DNA from: Yeguia hominis
GTDB taxonomy: Bacteria; Bacillota; Clostridia; Oscillospirales; Acutalibacteraceae
Assembly (NCBI RefSeq): GCF_014384705.1
Contig: NZ_JACRSN010000001.1
Location: forward strand, 186,001 to 250,000
Direction: 5' to 3'
Length of the DNA stretch: 64,000 nucleotides
Every line of letters begins with the position of its first letter. The first letter of the stretch is position 1. Positions 45,385-53,780 of the stretch are shown in pieces. The position numbers were made by a program, and so were the translations under genes. The notes under the pieces were generated by a model that did not search any database, had not been told where the DNA came from, and saw only the letters and a program-made list of their open reading frames with translations.

Positions 45385-47438
45385 GCATTTCCACCATCCA
45401 TTGTTAGTTGCTCCAAGTTCCTCAGTACTTTAGAAGCGAATAAGTCTTTCTTTTCTGAGACCGGAAGCAAACGAATTTCAAAAACGACCGTATCGGTCGT
45501 CAGCGTAATCAACTGACGTTCTGCAAACGTGTCCAGCGCCACCAGAAATTTTGCAAAGCCCTGCACGCCGCTGCGGCGGTAGAGCAGGAACGCGTCTCCG
45601 CTCCATCCTGCTGAACTTTTGAGGAAGCGGTACAACGCTGCAAACAATTCCCGGTTTGGAAGCAATTGCTGCTTTTCCGTCTGCGAAAGCGTTTCACCGC
45701 GCCGAAACGCTTCATAGAGACGCCACTGGGAAAGGAGCTGATTCTCCTCTGTTGCGGACGGCCGGATCTCCCGCGCGACAACCGAGAGCGTTTCTTCTCC
45801 GCGAAACACCTGCGCATCGATCGTCACAGCCAAATCCACCGTATCGCCAATTGAATACGGAAACGCTTCCGGCGTTACGCCAAAGCGCATACAGGTAACC
45901 CGTTTGCCGTTTTTACGCAGAGAAAGCCGCAGGTGTTTTCCGCCGCCAACCGGCGTAATCTCCTCGAGCCGCATTCCATACAGCCCAAAAAGCGGAGAAG
46001 GGTTCCCCATTCCGAACGGCTCCAGATACTGCAGCATTTTGGGAAGCTCCACAGAGAGCGCTTCCGGACGCAATTTACAGTCAATCAGCAGCGTCTGCGC
46101 CGGCATGTCCATTTTGGCTGCATACGCGTTGACTCGTTCCCGAAACGCAGGAATGTTCTCCGGAAGCATACTGACACCGGCCGCCATCGGATGACCGCCG
46201 AATTTTAAAAACAGATCCGAGCAGCTTGAAATCGCATCAAAAAGAGAAAAGCCCTCGATGCTTCTGCCGGAACCCTTGGCAAGCGTTTCCCCGCGGGAAA
46301 GAACAACACACGGTTTTCCGAACCGGTCTACAACGCGGGACGCCACAATTCCGATCACGCCCGGATGCCAATCCGCTCCGTCAAGCACCAGCACCCGGTC
46401 AAAGAAGCGCTCCGGCGTTTCCTGCAGCTGTACAAGCGCCGCCTTGTAGATCTCGCTTTCGATATCGCGGCGGCTCTGGTTGTCTTCACAAACTTCCTGT
46501 GCAAGGTCGTCCGCCTCTTCGGGATCTTCGCACAGCAAGAGACGGACCGCCTTTTCCGGCGCATGCAGCCTTCCTACTGCGTTGATCCGCGGCACCAGTG
46601 TAAATGCCACCATTCCTGCGGTTGCGGGCTTTCCCTTTACTGCGGCATGCTCCATCAGCGCATCCAGACCCGGCTTGTCTGTTTGCGCCAAGGCCCGCAG
46701 TCCATATTTTACGAGCGTCCGGTTTTCCCCGGTCAGCGGAACGACATCCCCGATGGTCCCAATTGTAGCAATATCCGCATAGTTTTCGAGCAGAAGCGGC
46801 AACCCGTCTTCTCCTTCTAGCGCCATCATCAGTTTAAAGGCAACACCCGCGCCTGAAAACTCACGATACGGAGAAGTGCAATCTTCCCGGTGCGGATCGA
46901 CAACCGCGACTGCCTCTGGAAGCACGCTTTGCGGGCGGTGATGGTCGGTAATCACGACATCCATTCCTAACGAATTCGCTAGTGCCGTCTCTTCTACAGA
47001 AGAAATCCCGTTATCCACCGTGATAATCAATCGGACGCCCTGCTCCCGCAAGGCGCGGACGGCGGACAGATTCATTCCGTAGCCTTCCCCTTCCCGATCC
47101 GGAATATAAAACAAGACGTCTGCACCGCAAGTCTGCAAATACGAATACAGCATTGCCGTTGCGGTAACGCCGTCTGCATCATAGTCTCCGTAAACCACGA
47201 TTTTTTCAAAATCGGCAATCGCGCGCTGAATCCGGCTGGCGGCTTTCTCCATATCAGTCATTAAAAACGGATCTGAAAGAGAGCCCTCCTCCATCAGAAG
47301 CGCCTGGATGGCATCGTGGCTTTCAAAGCCGCGGATGGAAAGCATCATACTTAGAAAAAACGGAAGGCCTTCCGCTTCCGCCAGCTGCGCTGCCCGTTCC
47401 TTATGAAGGGGACGGACGGTCCATTTTTTAATATTCAA
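45381..47438 (-). CDS. recJ: Single-stranded-DNA-specific exonuclease RecJ
   Basis: 5'-3' ssDNA exonuclease of 685 aa. DHH-domain motifs VVYGDYDADGVTATAML, TDHHRP and VDPHRED, and the DHHA1 signature GGHPMAAGVSM are present, with an OB-like region and a C-terminal extension seen in Firmicutes RecJ. Start is a TTG with weak SD. It is followed by relA with overlap; the long leader upstream is unusual. Confidence 0.96.
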   Translation of the reverse strand: MNIKKWTVRPLHKERAAQLAEAEGLPFFLSMMLSIRGFESHDAIQALLMEEGSLSDPFLMTDMEKAASRIQRAIADFEKIVVYGDYDADGVTATAMLYSYLQTCGADVLFYIPDREGEGYGMNLSAVRALREQGVRLIITVDNGISSVEETALANSLGMDVVITDHHRPQSVLPEAVAVVDPHREDCTSPYREFSGAGVAFKLMMALEGEDGLPLLLENYADIATIGTIGDVVPLTGENRTLVKYGLRALAQTDKPGLDALMEHAAVKGKPATAGMVAFTLVPRINAVGRLHAPEKAVRLLLCEDPEEADDLAQEVCEDNQSRRDIESEIYKAALVQLQETPERFFDRVLVLDGADWHPGVIGIVASRVVDRFGKPCVVLSRGETLAKGSGRSIEGFSLFDAISSCSDLFLKFGGHPMAAGVSMLPENIPAFRERVNAYAAKMDMPAQTLLIDCKLRPEALSVELPKMLQYLEPFGMGNPSPLFGLYGMRLEEITPVGGGKHLRLSLRKNGKRVTCMRFGVTPEAFPYSIGDTVDLAVTIDAQVFRGEETLSVVAREIRPSATEENQLLSQWRLYEAFRRGETLSQTEKQQLLPNRELFAALYRFLKSSAGWSGDAFLLYRRSGVQGFAKFLVALDTFAERQLITLTTDTVVFEIRLLPVSEKKDLFASKVLRNLEQLTMDGGNA

Positions 47439-47684
47439 ACTGCACCAGCCTTTTTGCGCTTAAATTTTCTAAACGGGCATCTGCGCGCTTTCTGCCCCGA
47501 AATATGGATCTTGCACCGATCCAAACGAATATTTTTGATTTTAAATTTATAGTCCTGCGATTCCGATGATAGAGCACTTTTCGTTTGGATTGTATCGCGC
47601 TCTGCAAGCTGCAACACAGTACAAAACCTGTGCCCCGTCCTTCGGCGTTTTAAAAGGATGTACGTTCTCTAAAAAGAGAATATT

Positions 47685-47754
47685 CTCAAGCCGCGAAGCG
47701 GGACGCTTCGCCCGGGTGGCACAGCCACCCGCCATGCGATAGCATGGGTTTGAG
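47685..47754 (-). other. Cloverleaf-like triple-hairpin element in the recJ leader
   Basis: Three perfect hairpins lie head to tail: CCATGC-TATC-GCATGG (47747-47732), CGGGTGGC-TGT-GCCACCCG (47731-47713) and GCGAAGCG-TCC-CGCTTCGC (47711-47693). They are enclosed by CTCAA/TTGAG (47754-47750 with 47689-47685). A GAGAATATTCTC palindrome and a TTCTCTTTTTAGAGAA hairpin follow. The element begins at the expected transcription start of recJ. It is not a tRNA. It could be a cis-regulatory RNA or a REP/BIME-like palindromic repeat. Confidence 0.7.
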
Positions 47755-47757
47755 GTT

Positions 47758-47786
47758 ATTATAACATTTTCCTGTCAATTGTTCAA
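47758..47786 (-). promoter_or_regulatory. SigA-type promoter of recJ
   Basis: On the minus strand TTGAAC (47786-47781), 17-base spacer and TATAAT (47763-47758). It gives a recJ leader of about 310 bases. Between the hairpins and recJ (47684-47439) no convincing gene was seen. Confidence 0.75.
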
Positions 47787-47796
47787 TCGCGAACCC

Positions 47797-47845
47797 AAAA
47801 AGGTTCGAGCCGCACGGTTTCATGCAACCCGAACCCTTTCCTATT
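47797..47845 (-). terminator. Terminator downstream of cdaR
   Basis: Stem AAAGGGTTCG / CGAACCTTT with a long inner part, followed by TTTTTGGG on the minus strand, directly after the cdaR stop and before the recJ promoter. Confidence 0.65.
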
Positions 47846-47863
47846 TTTTTAGGCTGTCGATTT

Positions 47864-49141
47864 TTAAGAATCCGTCTTCTCGCTGAGCGTAACCGGAACG
47901 ACATAGCTGCCGGATACCCAACAGGCGGTATTTCCCTGAATTCCCACCGTAACCGGGAGCTCTGCTGTGCCGAGTTCTTTCCGGCTGGACAGATTCACCT
48001 GTGCATAAACATTCTGGTCCGTAATTTTTGCGACGTCGCTTGTCGGTCCGACGACCAAAACCTCAAGACTCTGGTTTAACACAGTCGCTTCCATCTGATC
48101 GCTGCTCAGATTCACCGGGACAATCGTATTGATGGACACCCACTTTTCCGAGTAACCGTCCAAATCAACCAAAATGGTTGCCGATTGATAGTTGCTGATA
48201 TTCAAAAAGCCCTCCGGCGTCACAATGTCGACGGTAAACGTCTTTGTCGTCAGATCGATATTGGAAAAATCGATCGGCGTCAATGCAATATCCTGGAAAG
48301 AAGAGAAGCTGTCTTCCGGTCCGGCAAATGAAACCGTCTGCGGCTCAATGGTAATTAGCCGGTCCGGGAAAGAAGCCGGCTTGCCGGTAAAGCTTGCGAC
48401 CAGCGGAATTTTTTCCTGCCACAGCACCACCAAACGGACCTCGACCGTGTCTGTCGAGAGCGTCAAATAGTCGCTTTCCAGCTTTTCTCCGTTCTCATCA
48501 TAAAGGACCAGATCCGCGACAAAATCTTTGGATTCATTCAGCGCTTCTGGGAAGGTGTATTCTGCAACCACCTTGTCAATCCGGGCCACGACGCTCTCCG
48601 GACCGCTTACTGTAACCGTCTCCGCGGAAAGCTGTGGTTGTTTGACGAAATATCCGTTTTCCGCGTTTGCAACAATTCCGTTCTCAATCGGGAACGCGGC
48701 CTCTTTGGCGACATCGATTTCGGCCGTAACGGTTCCGGGATCGATACTGGTCACGGAAAAATCCGTCAAAAGTTCCCCCTTCTTCCGTGCAGAAAGCGTC
48801 AGGGTGTTGTTTTTCCGATCCTTCATATTCTCCGTTACCGTTGCGACAACTTCAAGATTTTCCGCCTTTACCTGCCGGATCGCAAGGCTGTTTCCGGAAA
48901 TGGAAACAGACACGGAATTTTTGCTCAGGTTGTATACCTTCAAGCCTTCCTCCACCGCACCGGTCGAATACTCGACGGTAACCGGAATATTATCAATTTT
49001 CCAGGTCTGGTTTTCATCGGTATTGTTATACATCATGATGATCCAGATGCAAAATGCGGCCAGAAATGAAACCAAAAACATCAGCCTGTTGTTATACACC
49101 AGAGACGACCACACAAATTTTTTTCTCTGTTTTGTTTTCAT
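47864..49141 (-). CDS. cdaR: CdaA regulator CdaR (YbbR-domain protein)
   Basis: 425 aa: an N-terminal membrane helix (LMFLVSFLAAFCIWIIMMY), then repeated extracytoplasmic YbbR domains, seen by recurring patterns such as VTVSGPESVVARIDKV, VSFAGPEDSFSSFQDI and VLVVGPTSDVAKITD. It regulates the c-di-AMP cyclase CdaA in Firmicutes. It overlaps cdaA by 4 bases (ATGA). Confidence 0.95.
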   Translation of the reverse strand: MKTKQRKKFVWSSLVYNNRLMFLVSFLAAFCIWIIMMYNNTDENQTWKIDNIPVTVEYSTGAVEEGLKVYNLSKNSVSVSISGNSLAIRQVKAENLEVVATVTENMKDRKNNTLTLSARKKGELLTDFSVTSIDPGTVTAEIDVAKEAAFPIENGIVANAENGYFVKQPQLSAETVTVSGPESVVARIDKVVAEYTFPEALNESKDFVADLVLYDENGEKLESDYLTLSTDTVEVRLVVLWQEKIPLVASFTGKPASFPDRLITIEPQTVSFAGPEDSFSSFQDIALTPIDFSNIDLTTKTFTVDIVTPEGFLNISNYQSATILVDLDGYSEKWVSINTIVPVNLSSDQMEATVLNQSLEVLVVGPTSDVAKITDQNVYAQVNLSSRKELGTAELPVTVGIQGNTACWVSGSYVVPVTLSEKTDS

Positions 49142-50064
49142 TTCTCCTTCCCCCTTTTTTTGGAGGGATGCGCTTTCTTTTCTTCTGCGCCCGGCTGTGC
49201 ATCCAAAAGCAGCCGCTCCAATTCTCCGCTCAGCGTCTCCCGTGTATAGTCCCGCTTTAAAGCACCGTTTACTGCCACGGAAATCTGGCCGGTCTCTTCC
49301 GAAACCACAACAATCACCGCATCCGACTGTTCGCTCATGCCCAGCGCCGCTCTGTGGCGTGTGCCAAGCTCTGCACGCACCTGATCGTTATGCGTCAGCG
49401 GCAAAATACATCCCGCCGCATAGACCATTCCGCCGCGCAGAATCATCGCGCCGTCGTGCAACGGCGCCTTATTAAAAAAGATATTCCCGATCAGCTGTAC
49501 GGACGGTTCCGCATTTAAAACGGTTCCGGTCTGCACAATTTCTCCCAATTTGGTATCCCGTTCAAACACCATCAGTGCGCCGGTCTTTTTTTGCTGAAAT
49601 TCTGCGGCAGAAGCCACGACAACATTGATGCATTTCCGTTGCTGCTGCTGAAGGCGATCCCGCTCTGTCGAAGCGCTGAAACTGTTCAGACTAAACTTTT
49701 TTCCCACCTTGCTGCGGCCCATTTTCTCAAGCGCGCTGCGAATTTCCGGCTGAAAAATAATGATAAGGACAATCCACGTAAACTGCAGGAAATAATCCAG
49801 CAGATTGGTTACCATGAAAAGATCCAAATATGAGGAAATCACAAACGCAAACGCAATGATCACAATTCCCTTGATCAGCTGCGCCGCACGGGTTTCCCGA
49901 ATCAGCTTGATCAGCGCATAAATAATGCAGGCAACAATCAGGATATCGATGGCATCCTTATACGTGAACTGCCGCATCACACCTCCAAAGGAGGTTAGCG
50001 CATTTGAGATTGCCTGTACGAGTGCATTCCATGCATTGACAATAAACTCCATCTGTCTGTCCAT
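49138..50064 (-). CDS. cdaA: Diadenylate cyclase CdaA
   Basis: Makes c-di-AMP from two ATP. Three N-terminal membrane helices precede the DAC domain with the catalytic DGAMILRGG and GTRHRAALGMSE motifs. About 308 aa. The start is uncertain: ATG at 50064 sits only 1-2 bases after a G6 run, ATG at 50052 is 13 bases after it, and an upstream TTG at 50082 also keeps the frame. Forms an operon with cdaR; glmM is not next, unlike in Bacillus. Confidence 0.95.
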   Translation of the reverse strand: MDRQMEFIVNAWNALVQAISNALTSFGGVMRQFTYKDAIDILIVACIIYALIKLIRETRAAQLIKGIVIIAFAFVISSYLDLFMVTNLLDYFLQFTWIVLIIIFQPEIRSALEKMGRSKVGKKFSLNSFSASTERDRLQQQQRKCINVVVASAAEFQQKKTGALMVFERDTKLGEIVQTGTVLNAEPSVQLIGNIFFNKAPLHDGAMILRGGMVYAAGCILPLTHNDQVRAELGTRHRAALGMSEQSDAVIVVVSEETGQISVAVNGALKRDYTRETLSGELERLLLDAQPGAEEKKAHPSKKRGKEK

Positions 50065-50156
50065 TCCCCCCAACGGGTGCAAGTATTCTCTTTAATTTTA
50101 TCATATTGCAACAAATATTCAATGGGTTTTTCCGAATTCGTTTCAGAAAATGCATT

Positions 50157-51302
50157 TCACCGATTTCGAGCGATCCGGGAAAGGACGCCCGCCGTCATCT
50201 CGATTTCCCGTTCCGTCGTCACTGCCGATGGGCAAACCCGAACCGTTCCGGTCTCCAGCGTCCCCATGCAGGAATGCGCGGCCGGCGCGCAGTGCAGTCC
50301 GGCCCGAACCGCAATTCCCCGCTCTGAAAGGAGTCTCCCCACTTCTTCACTTTCCATTCCGCGCACGTTGAAAGAAAGCACCGGCGCAAAAAATCTCTCA
50401 TCCGGACGCTCCGTATACAAAAGGATCTGCGGCATTGTCTGCATGCGGTCATACAGGCGCTGCATCAGCCGAATCTCATGGTGCAGCACCCGATCCGTCC
50501 CCATCCTTTTCACATAACGGATTCCCGCATACAGCCCCATGATTCCCGGTACGTTTACCGTTCCGCTTTCAAAGCGTTCCGGCAGTTCTTCCGGCTGATC
50601 GTAAGACACAGAATTGGTTCCCGTTCCGCCTTCAATCAGCGTCGAAAGCGTTTCCCCGTGTCTTGCAATCAGGATTCCGGTTCCCATCGGGCCGTAAAGC
50701 CCTTTGTGGCCCGGCATGCAAAGAAAGTCGATCCCGCTGTCCGCCATATCCATCGGCAGAACGCCTGCGCTCTGTGCGCAATCCACTGCAACCGGAATTT
50801 CATATTGATGTGCCAGCGCGGCAATCCGTTCTACCGGCAGCCGAATTCCAAAGACATTGGAGGCGTGCGTACAGACAATGAGTTTTGTGTTCGGACGAAT
50901 CGCCTTGCGGAAAGCGTCCACCGTCGCATCATTGTCTCCCGGAACCACCTGCGCCGCCGTCCAGGACACACCGGACTTTTCAAGCGCGTGCAGCGGCCGC
51001 ATGACCGCATTGTGCTCCAGGCAGGAAGTCACCGCGTGATCTCCGCTGTGCAGCATCCCTTTGATCACAAAATTCAGCGCACTGGTACAATTGAGCGTAA
51101 AAACCACACATTCCGGTCCCGGTGCATGGAAAAAGTCCGCCGTTTCCTCCCTGCAGCGATAAACCGCCTCCGCTGTTGCAGCAGACATCGCATGCCCGCT
51201 TCTCCCAGGATTTGCTCCGAATTGCATCATTGCGCCACGGACCGCATTTTGAACCGTCACAGGTTTCGGATACGTTGTCGCGGCATTATCCAGATAAATC
51301 AA
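50157..51302 (-). CDS. Cysteine desulfurase family protein (class V aminotransferase)
   Basis: 381-aa PLP enzyme of the group found beside selenium/molybdenum cofactor genes (TIGR01977-like). Starts MIYLDNAATTYPKP from a TTG at 51302 with SD GGGGG. PLP lysine in MPGHKGLYGPMGTG (near residue 197). A Cys lies in LHCAPAAHSCMGT near the C terminus. Start overlaps the DUF3343 stop (TTGA). The open frame upstream to 51869 covers the DUF3343 gene and is not coding. Confidence 0.92.
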   Translation of the reverse strand: MIYLDNAATTYPKPVTVQNAVRGAMMQFGANPGRSGHAMSAATAEAVYRCREETADFFHAPGPECVVFTLNCTSALNFVIKGMLHSGDHAVTSCLEHNAVMRPLHALEKSGVSWTAAQVVPGDNDATVDAFRKAIRPNTKLIVCTHASNVFGIRLPVERIAALAHQYEIPVAVDCAQSAGVLPMDMADSGIDFLCMPGHKGLYGPMGTGILIARHGETLSTLIEGGTGTNSVSYDQPEELPERFESGTVNVPGIMGLYAGIRYVKRMGTDRVLHHEIRLMQRLYDRMQTMPQILLYTERPDERFFAPVLSFNVRGMESEEVGRLLSERGIAVRAGLHCAPAAHSCMGTLETGTVRVCPSAVTTEREIEMTAGVLSRIARNR

Positions 51303-51526
51303 GGCAAATTCCCCCGTTCTTCCCGGCGCAACACACGAATTCCGGCTTCCTGTAAAAGCGTTTCCGCTTCCGAAGCGCCTTCTGAAACATTTATTCCATA
51401 TCCGCAACCGGCACCGCCGCCGATATGCGGGATTCGTTCTACAGATGCTCGAAATCCGTTTTTGACCAAGAGGTTTTTTCCTTTCATCGCATACGTGACC
51501 GACCCGACGATTAATAAGATTTTCAA
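51299..51526 (-). CDS. DUF3343 putative Se/S carrier-like protein
   Basis: 75 aa from a TTG at 51526 with SD AGAGGTGA. KILLIVGSVTYAMKGKNLL and the cysteine loop GGGAGCGYGINV match DUF3343 (Se/S carrier-like, a single conserved Cys). It is translationally coupled to the cysteine desulfurase, suggesting it accepts sulfur or selenium from it. No selD, yqeB/yqeC or molybdenum hydroxylase gene lies in the window. Confidence 0.82.
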   Translation of the reverse strand: MKILLIVGSVTYAMKGKNLLVKNGFRASVERIPHIGGGAGCGYGINVSEGASEAETLLQEAGIRVLRREERGNLP

Positions 51527-51861
51527 AGCTATCACCTCTCTGCCGTACCTGCTGTGCCGCATCCAGGCCGCACAGCGGTACTGTTCCAGAATATGTTGTC
51601 ATACACCCGCCTGTTCTTTTTGCAAAACCATCGGAATGTACCGGGCATTTTAGCCGGTTGTAAAAAACATTTGGAAAACGCCGCATTTCTGTGTAGAAAC
51701 CATCGTTTCGAAAACTTCCTGTTTCTGCGCGCGTAAGGATCGTTCCGACGGCTTTGCTCTCGGATTTTCCAAAACTGGCCTGCGCTCCAAACCAGTAGCC
51801 AAAAGTGCAAAACTGTGCTATGATAAAAAATTCAATCCGCAGTTTATCAGGAGGAGTTCCC

Positions 51862-52350
51862 ATGAACAAACAGGAGATTTACAACTACTTAAACGAGAAC
51901 CATATCTGGCACGAAATCACGGAACACAAGGCCGTTTACAACATGGCGGAACTTTCCGCTGTCACGCTGCCCTATCCGGAAGCAGACGCTAAAAATCTTT
52001 TTGTCCGGGATGATAAGAAACGAACCTACTATCTGATCACCGTAAAAGGCGACCGGCGTGTCGATCTGAAAGAATTCCGGAAAACCCACCATACACGCCC
52101 GCTGTCTTTTGCCTCCGAAAACGATTTAATGGAGCTTCTCCATCTGGTTCCGGGTTCGGTAACGCCCCTCGGCCTTTTGAATGACGCCGCGTGCCGCGTT
52201 CAGTTTTTTCTGGACGAAGCCTTTCTGGAGACTCCGGGGCTGATCGGCGTCCACCCGAACGAAAACACGGCCACCGTATGGCTGCACACGGAAGCACTTT
52301 TGTCCATACTCCGGGATCACGGAACTTCCGTCCACGTGGTGCAGTTCTGA
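51862..52350 (+). CDS. YbaK/ProX aminoacyl-tRNA deacylase domain protein
   Basis: 162-aa single-domain protein, likely trans-editing of mischarged Ala- or Cys-tRNA-Pro. ENHIWHEITEHKAVYN, NLFVRDDKKRTYYLITVKGD (catalytic Lys in the family) and LVPGSVTPLGLLND are typical. Start at the ATG at 51862 with SD AGGAGG. It is alone on the plus strand. The preceding gap 51527-51861 holds a weak -10 (TATGAT at 51819) and no other gene. Confidence 0.92.
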   Translation: MNKQEIYNYLNENHIWHEITEHKAVYNMAELSAVTLPYPEADAKNLFVRDDKKRTYYLITVKGDRRVDLKEFRKTHHTRPLSFASENDLMELLHLVPGSVTPLGLLNDAACRVQFFLDEAFLETPGLIGVHPNENTATVWLHTEALLSILRDHGTSVHVVQF

Positions 52351-52421
52351 GCGAAACGCTGCGGCCGCCATTTTTTGCGGTGCCGTTCCACATAATTGTC
52401 AAACCATCCTGCTAAAACTGC

Positions 52422-52464
52422 AAAAGCCGGGCAGTACGGAGGGCTTTCGTGCTGTCCGGCTTTT
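52422..52464. terminator. Bidirectional terminator
   Basis: AAAAGCCGGGCAGTACG / CGTGCTGTCCGGCTTTT stem with one mismatch region and A/T runs on both sides, between the convergent YbaK gene and ispF. Confidence 0.82.
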
Positions 52465-52497
52465 CATACTGCGTTCGCAGGGCATTTTTACAAGAAG

Positions 52498-52533
52498 GCC
52501 GCGTACAGCTTTTTCGGCTGTGCGCGGCTTTTG
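52498..52533 (+). terminator. Second hairpin terminator
   Basis: Stem GCCGCGTACAGC / GCTGTGCGCGGC followed by TTTTG on the plus strand; a back-up terminator 30 bases after the first one. Confidence 0.65.
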
Positions 52534-52589
52534 TCAGAAAATTATATTTTTTAGGCGCAAAACGGGCATGCAGTTCTTCTGAACCAAGT

Positions 52590-53057
52590 TTAGACCAGAA
52601 GGCAAACTGCATGGGCTGCAATCCCCTCGCCGGTACCGGTAAAGCCCAGTTTTTCTTCGGTTGTCGCCTTCACGCTGACGGCATCTTCCGAAACCGCACA
52701 GGCCTGTGCGAGTTTTTGCCGCATCGCGTCAATGTACGGTGCGAGTTTTGGACGCTGCGTAAGAATTGTCGCGTCGATATTCCCGATTTGATACCCGTGT
52801 TCCCGCAATCGCGCCGTGACCGACCGCAACAGCATGAGGCTATCCGCGCCGGCATAAGCAGGATCCGTATCCGGGAACCATTTCCCGATATCACCGAGCG
52901 CAGCGGCACCCAACAGCGCATCCATCACCGCATGCGTCAGCACATCAGCGTCAGAGTGTCCCAGAAGTCCTTTTCCCCATGGGATTTCCACCCCACCGAG
53001 AATCAGCTTACGTCCGCCCACAAGGCGATGCACATCATATCCATGTCCGATCCGCAT
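52590..53057 (-). CDS. ispF: 2-C-methyl-D-erythritol 2,4-cyclodiphosphate synthase IspF
   Basis: 155 aa, isoprenoid MEP pathway. Zn ligands D8, H10 (RIGHGYDVHRL) and H42 are at the usual places, with LGHSDADVLTHAVMDALLGA and GDIGKWFPDTDP. It overlaps the end of ispD by 23 bases, so the two are co-translated. Confidence 0.97.
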   Translation of the reverse strand: MRIGHGYDVHRLVGGRKLILGGVEIPWGKGLLGHSDADVLTHAVMDALLGAAALGDIGKWFPDTDPAYAGADSLMLLRSVTARLREHGYQIGNIDATILTQRPKLAPYIDAMRQKLAQACAVSEDAVSVKATTEEKLGFTGTGEGIAAHAVCLLV

Positions 53058-53772
53058 ATTCTTCCCCCCATGCGCGAAGGATCGCTTCCGCCAGCACCAG
53101 ATCTTCCGGCGTCGTAATTTTCAGGTTCGTCGCGTCGCCGTCGCACAAATGCACCGAGATGCCGGCCCGCTCCGCAAGCTGGCAATCGTCTGTATATTCC
53201 CCGCCGTTTTCGCGCGCATACTTGGCCGCCTGCAGATATAAATCGCGCCGAAACACCTGCGGTGTCTGTACGGCACGTAAGGTACTGCGTTCCGGCGTCT
53301 GCAGCACCATACCGTCCGCGCCGCTGACCTTAATTGTATCTTTCACCGATGTTGCAAGCACAGAGACGCCATAGCGGCACGCATCCGCGACCACACGGTT
53401 GACCGCAGCCGGACGAATCAGCGGTCTTGCTCCGTCCTGAATGGCCAGATACTGCGCCTTTCCGGAAACTGCTGCAACGCCGTTCCATACGGATTCCTGT
53501 CGTGTCTTTCCGCCGGAAACAATCGCAGAGATTTTGGAAATCTCTCTGGAAAACGGCTCAATTTCCGGCAAATCCGCCTGTCTGCAAACAACCACAATTT
53601 CCCCAATGCTGTCCGAAAGCTGGAGCGCACGCAAGGTTCGCAAAAGGACCGGCACACCTAAAAGGCTGAGCAGCTGTTTGGAGCCGCCGAGTCCCATACG
53701 GGATGAATCTCCGGCGGCAACCACCACTGCGGAGCAAACGGGAAACCGGAACGTTTCTTTTTTCTCTTCCAT
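53035..53772 (-). CDS. ispD: 2-C-methyl-D-erythritol 4-phosphate cytidylyltransferase IspD
   Basis: 245 aa, MEP pathway CTP transferase. N-terminal AAGDSSRMGLGGSKQLL, then IQDGARPLI and VKDTIKV motifs, and the C-terminal DDCQLAE. It follows the oxidoreductase subunit gene by 8 bases. Confidence 0.96.
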   Translation of the reverse strand: MEEKKETFRFPVCSAVVVAAGDSSRMGLGGSKQLLSLLGVPVLLRTLRALQLSDSIGEIVVVCRQADLPEIEPFSREISKISAIVSGGKTRQESVWNGVAAVSGKAQYLAIQDGARPLIRPAAVNRVVADACRYGVSVLATSVKDTIKVSGADGMVLQTPERSTLRAVQTPQVFRRDLYLQAAKYARENGGEYTDDCQLAERAGISVHLCDGDATNLKITTPEDLVLAEAILRAWGEEYADRTWI

Positions 53773-53780
53773 GCGGCCAA

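Noticed and set aside
45381..47438. GdpP-like c-di-AMP phosphodiesterase next to cdaA
   Set aside because: DHH and GGHPMAAG motifs also occur in GdpP, but the gene lacks the N-terminal membrane, PAS and GGDEF parts and has RecJ size and order.
47435..47617. 60-codon ORF overlapping the recJ start by 4 bases
   Set aside because: The overlap looked like coupling, but the GTG has no SD, the sequence is Lys/Arg-rich without features, and it lies in the recJ leader.
47685..47754. tRNA gene
   Set aside because: The cloverleaf-like fold lacks T-loop GGTTCAA, anticodon-arm sizes and CCA-proximal acceptor stem; the loops are 3-4 bases.
51532..51810. 92-codon minus-strand ORF upstream of DUF3343
   Set aside because: Trp/Arg-rich, overlaps the DUF3343 start and has no SD; regarded as chance.
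50157..51869. Fusion of a 190-residue N-terminal domain to the cysteine desulfurase
   Set aside because: The extra part overlaps the coupled DUF3343 gene in another frame and is Arg/Cys-rich noise; a TTG start with good SD at 51302 fits the family length.
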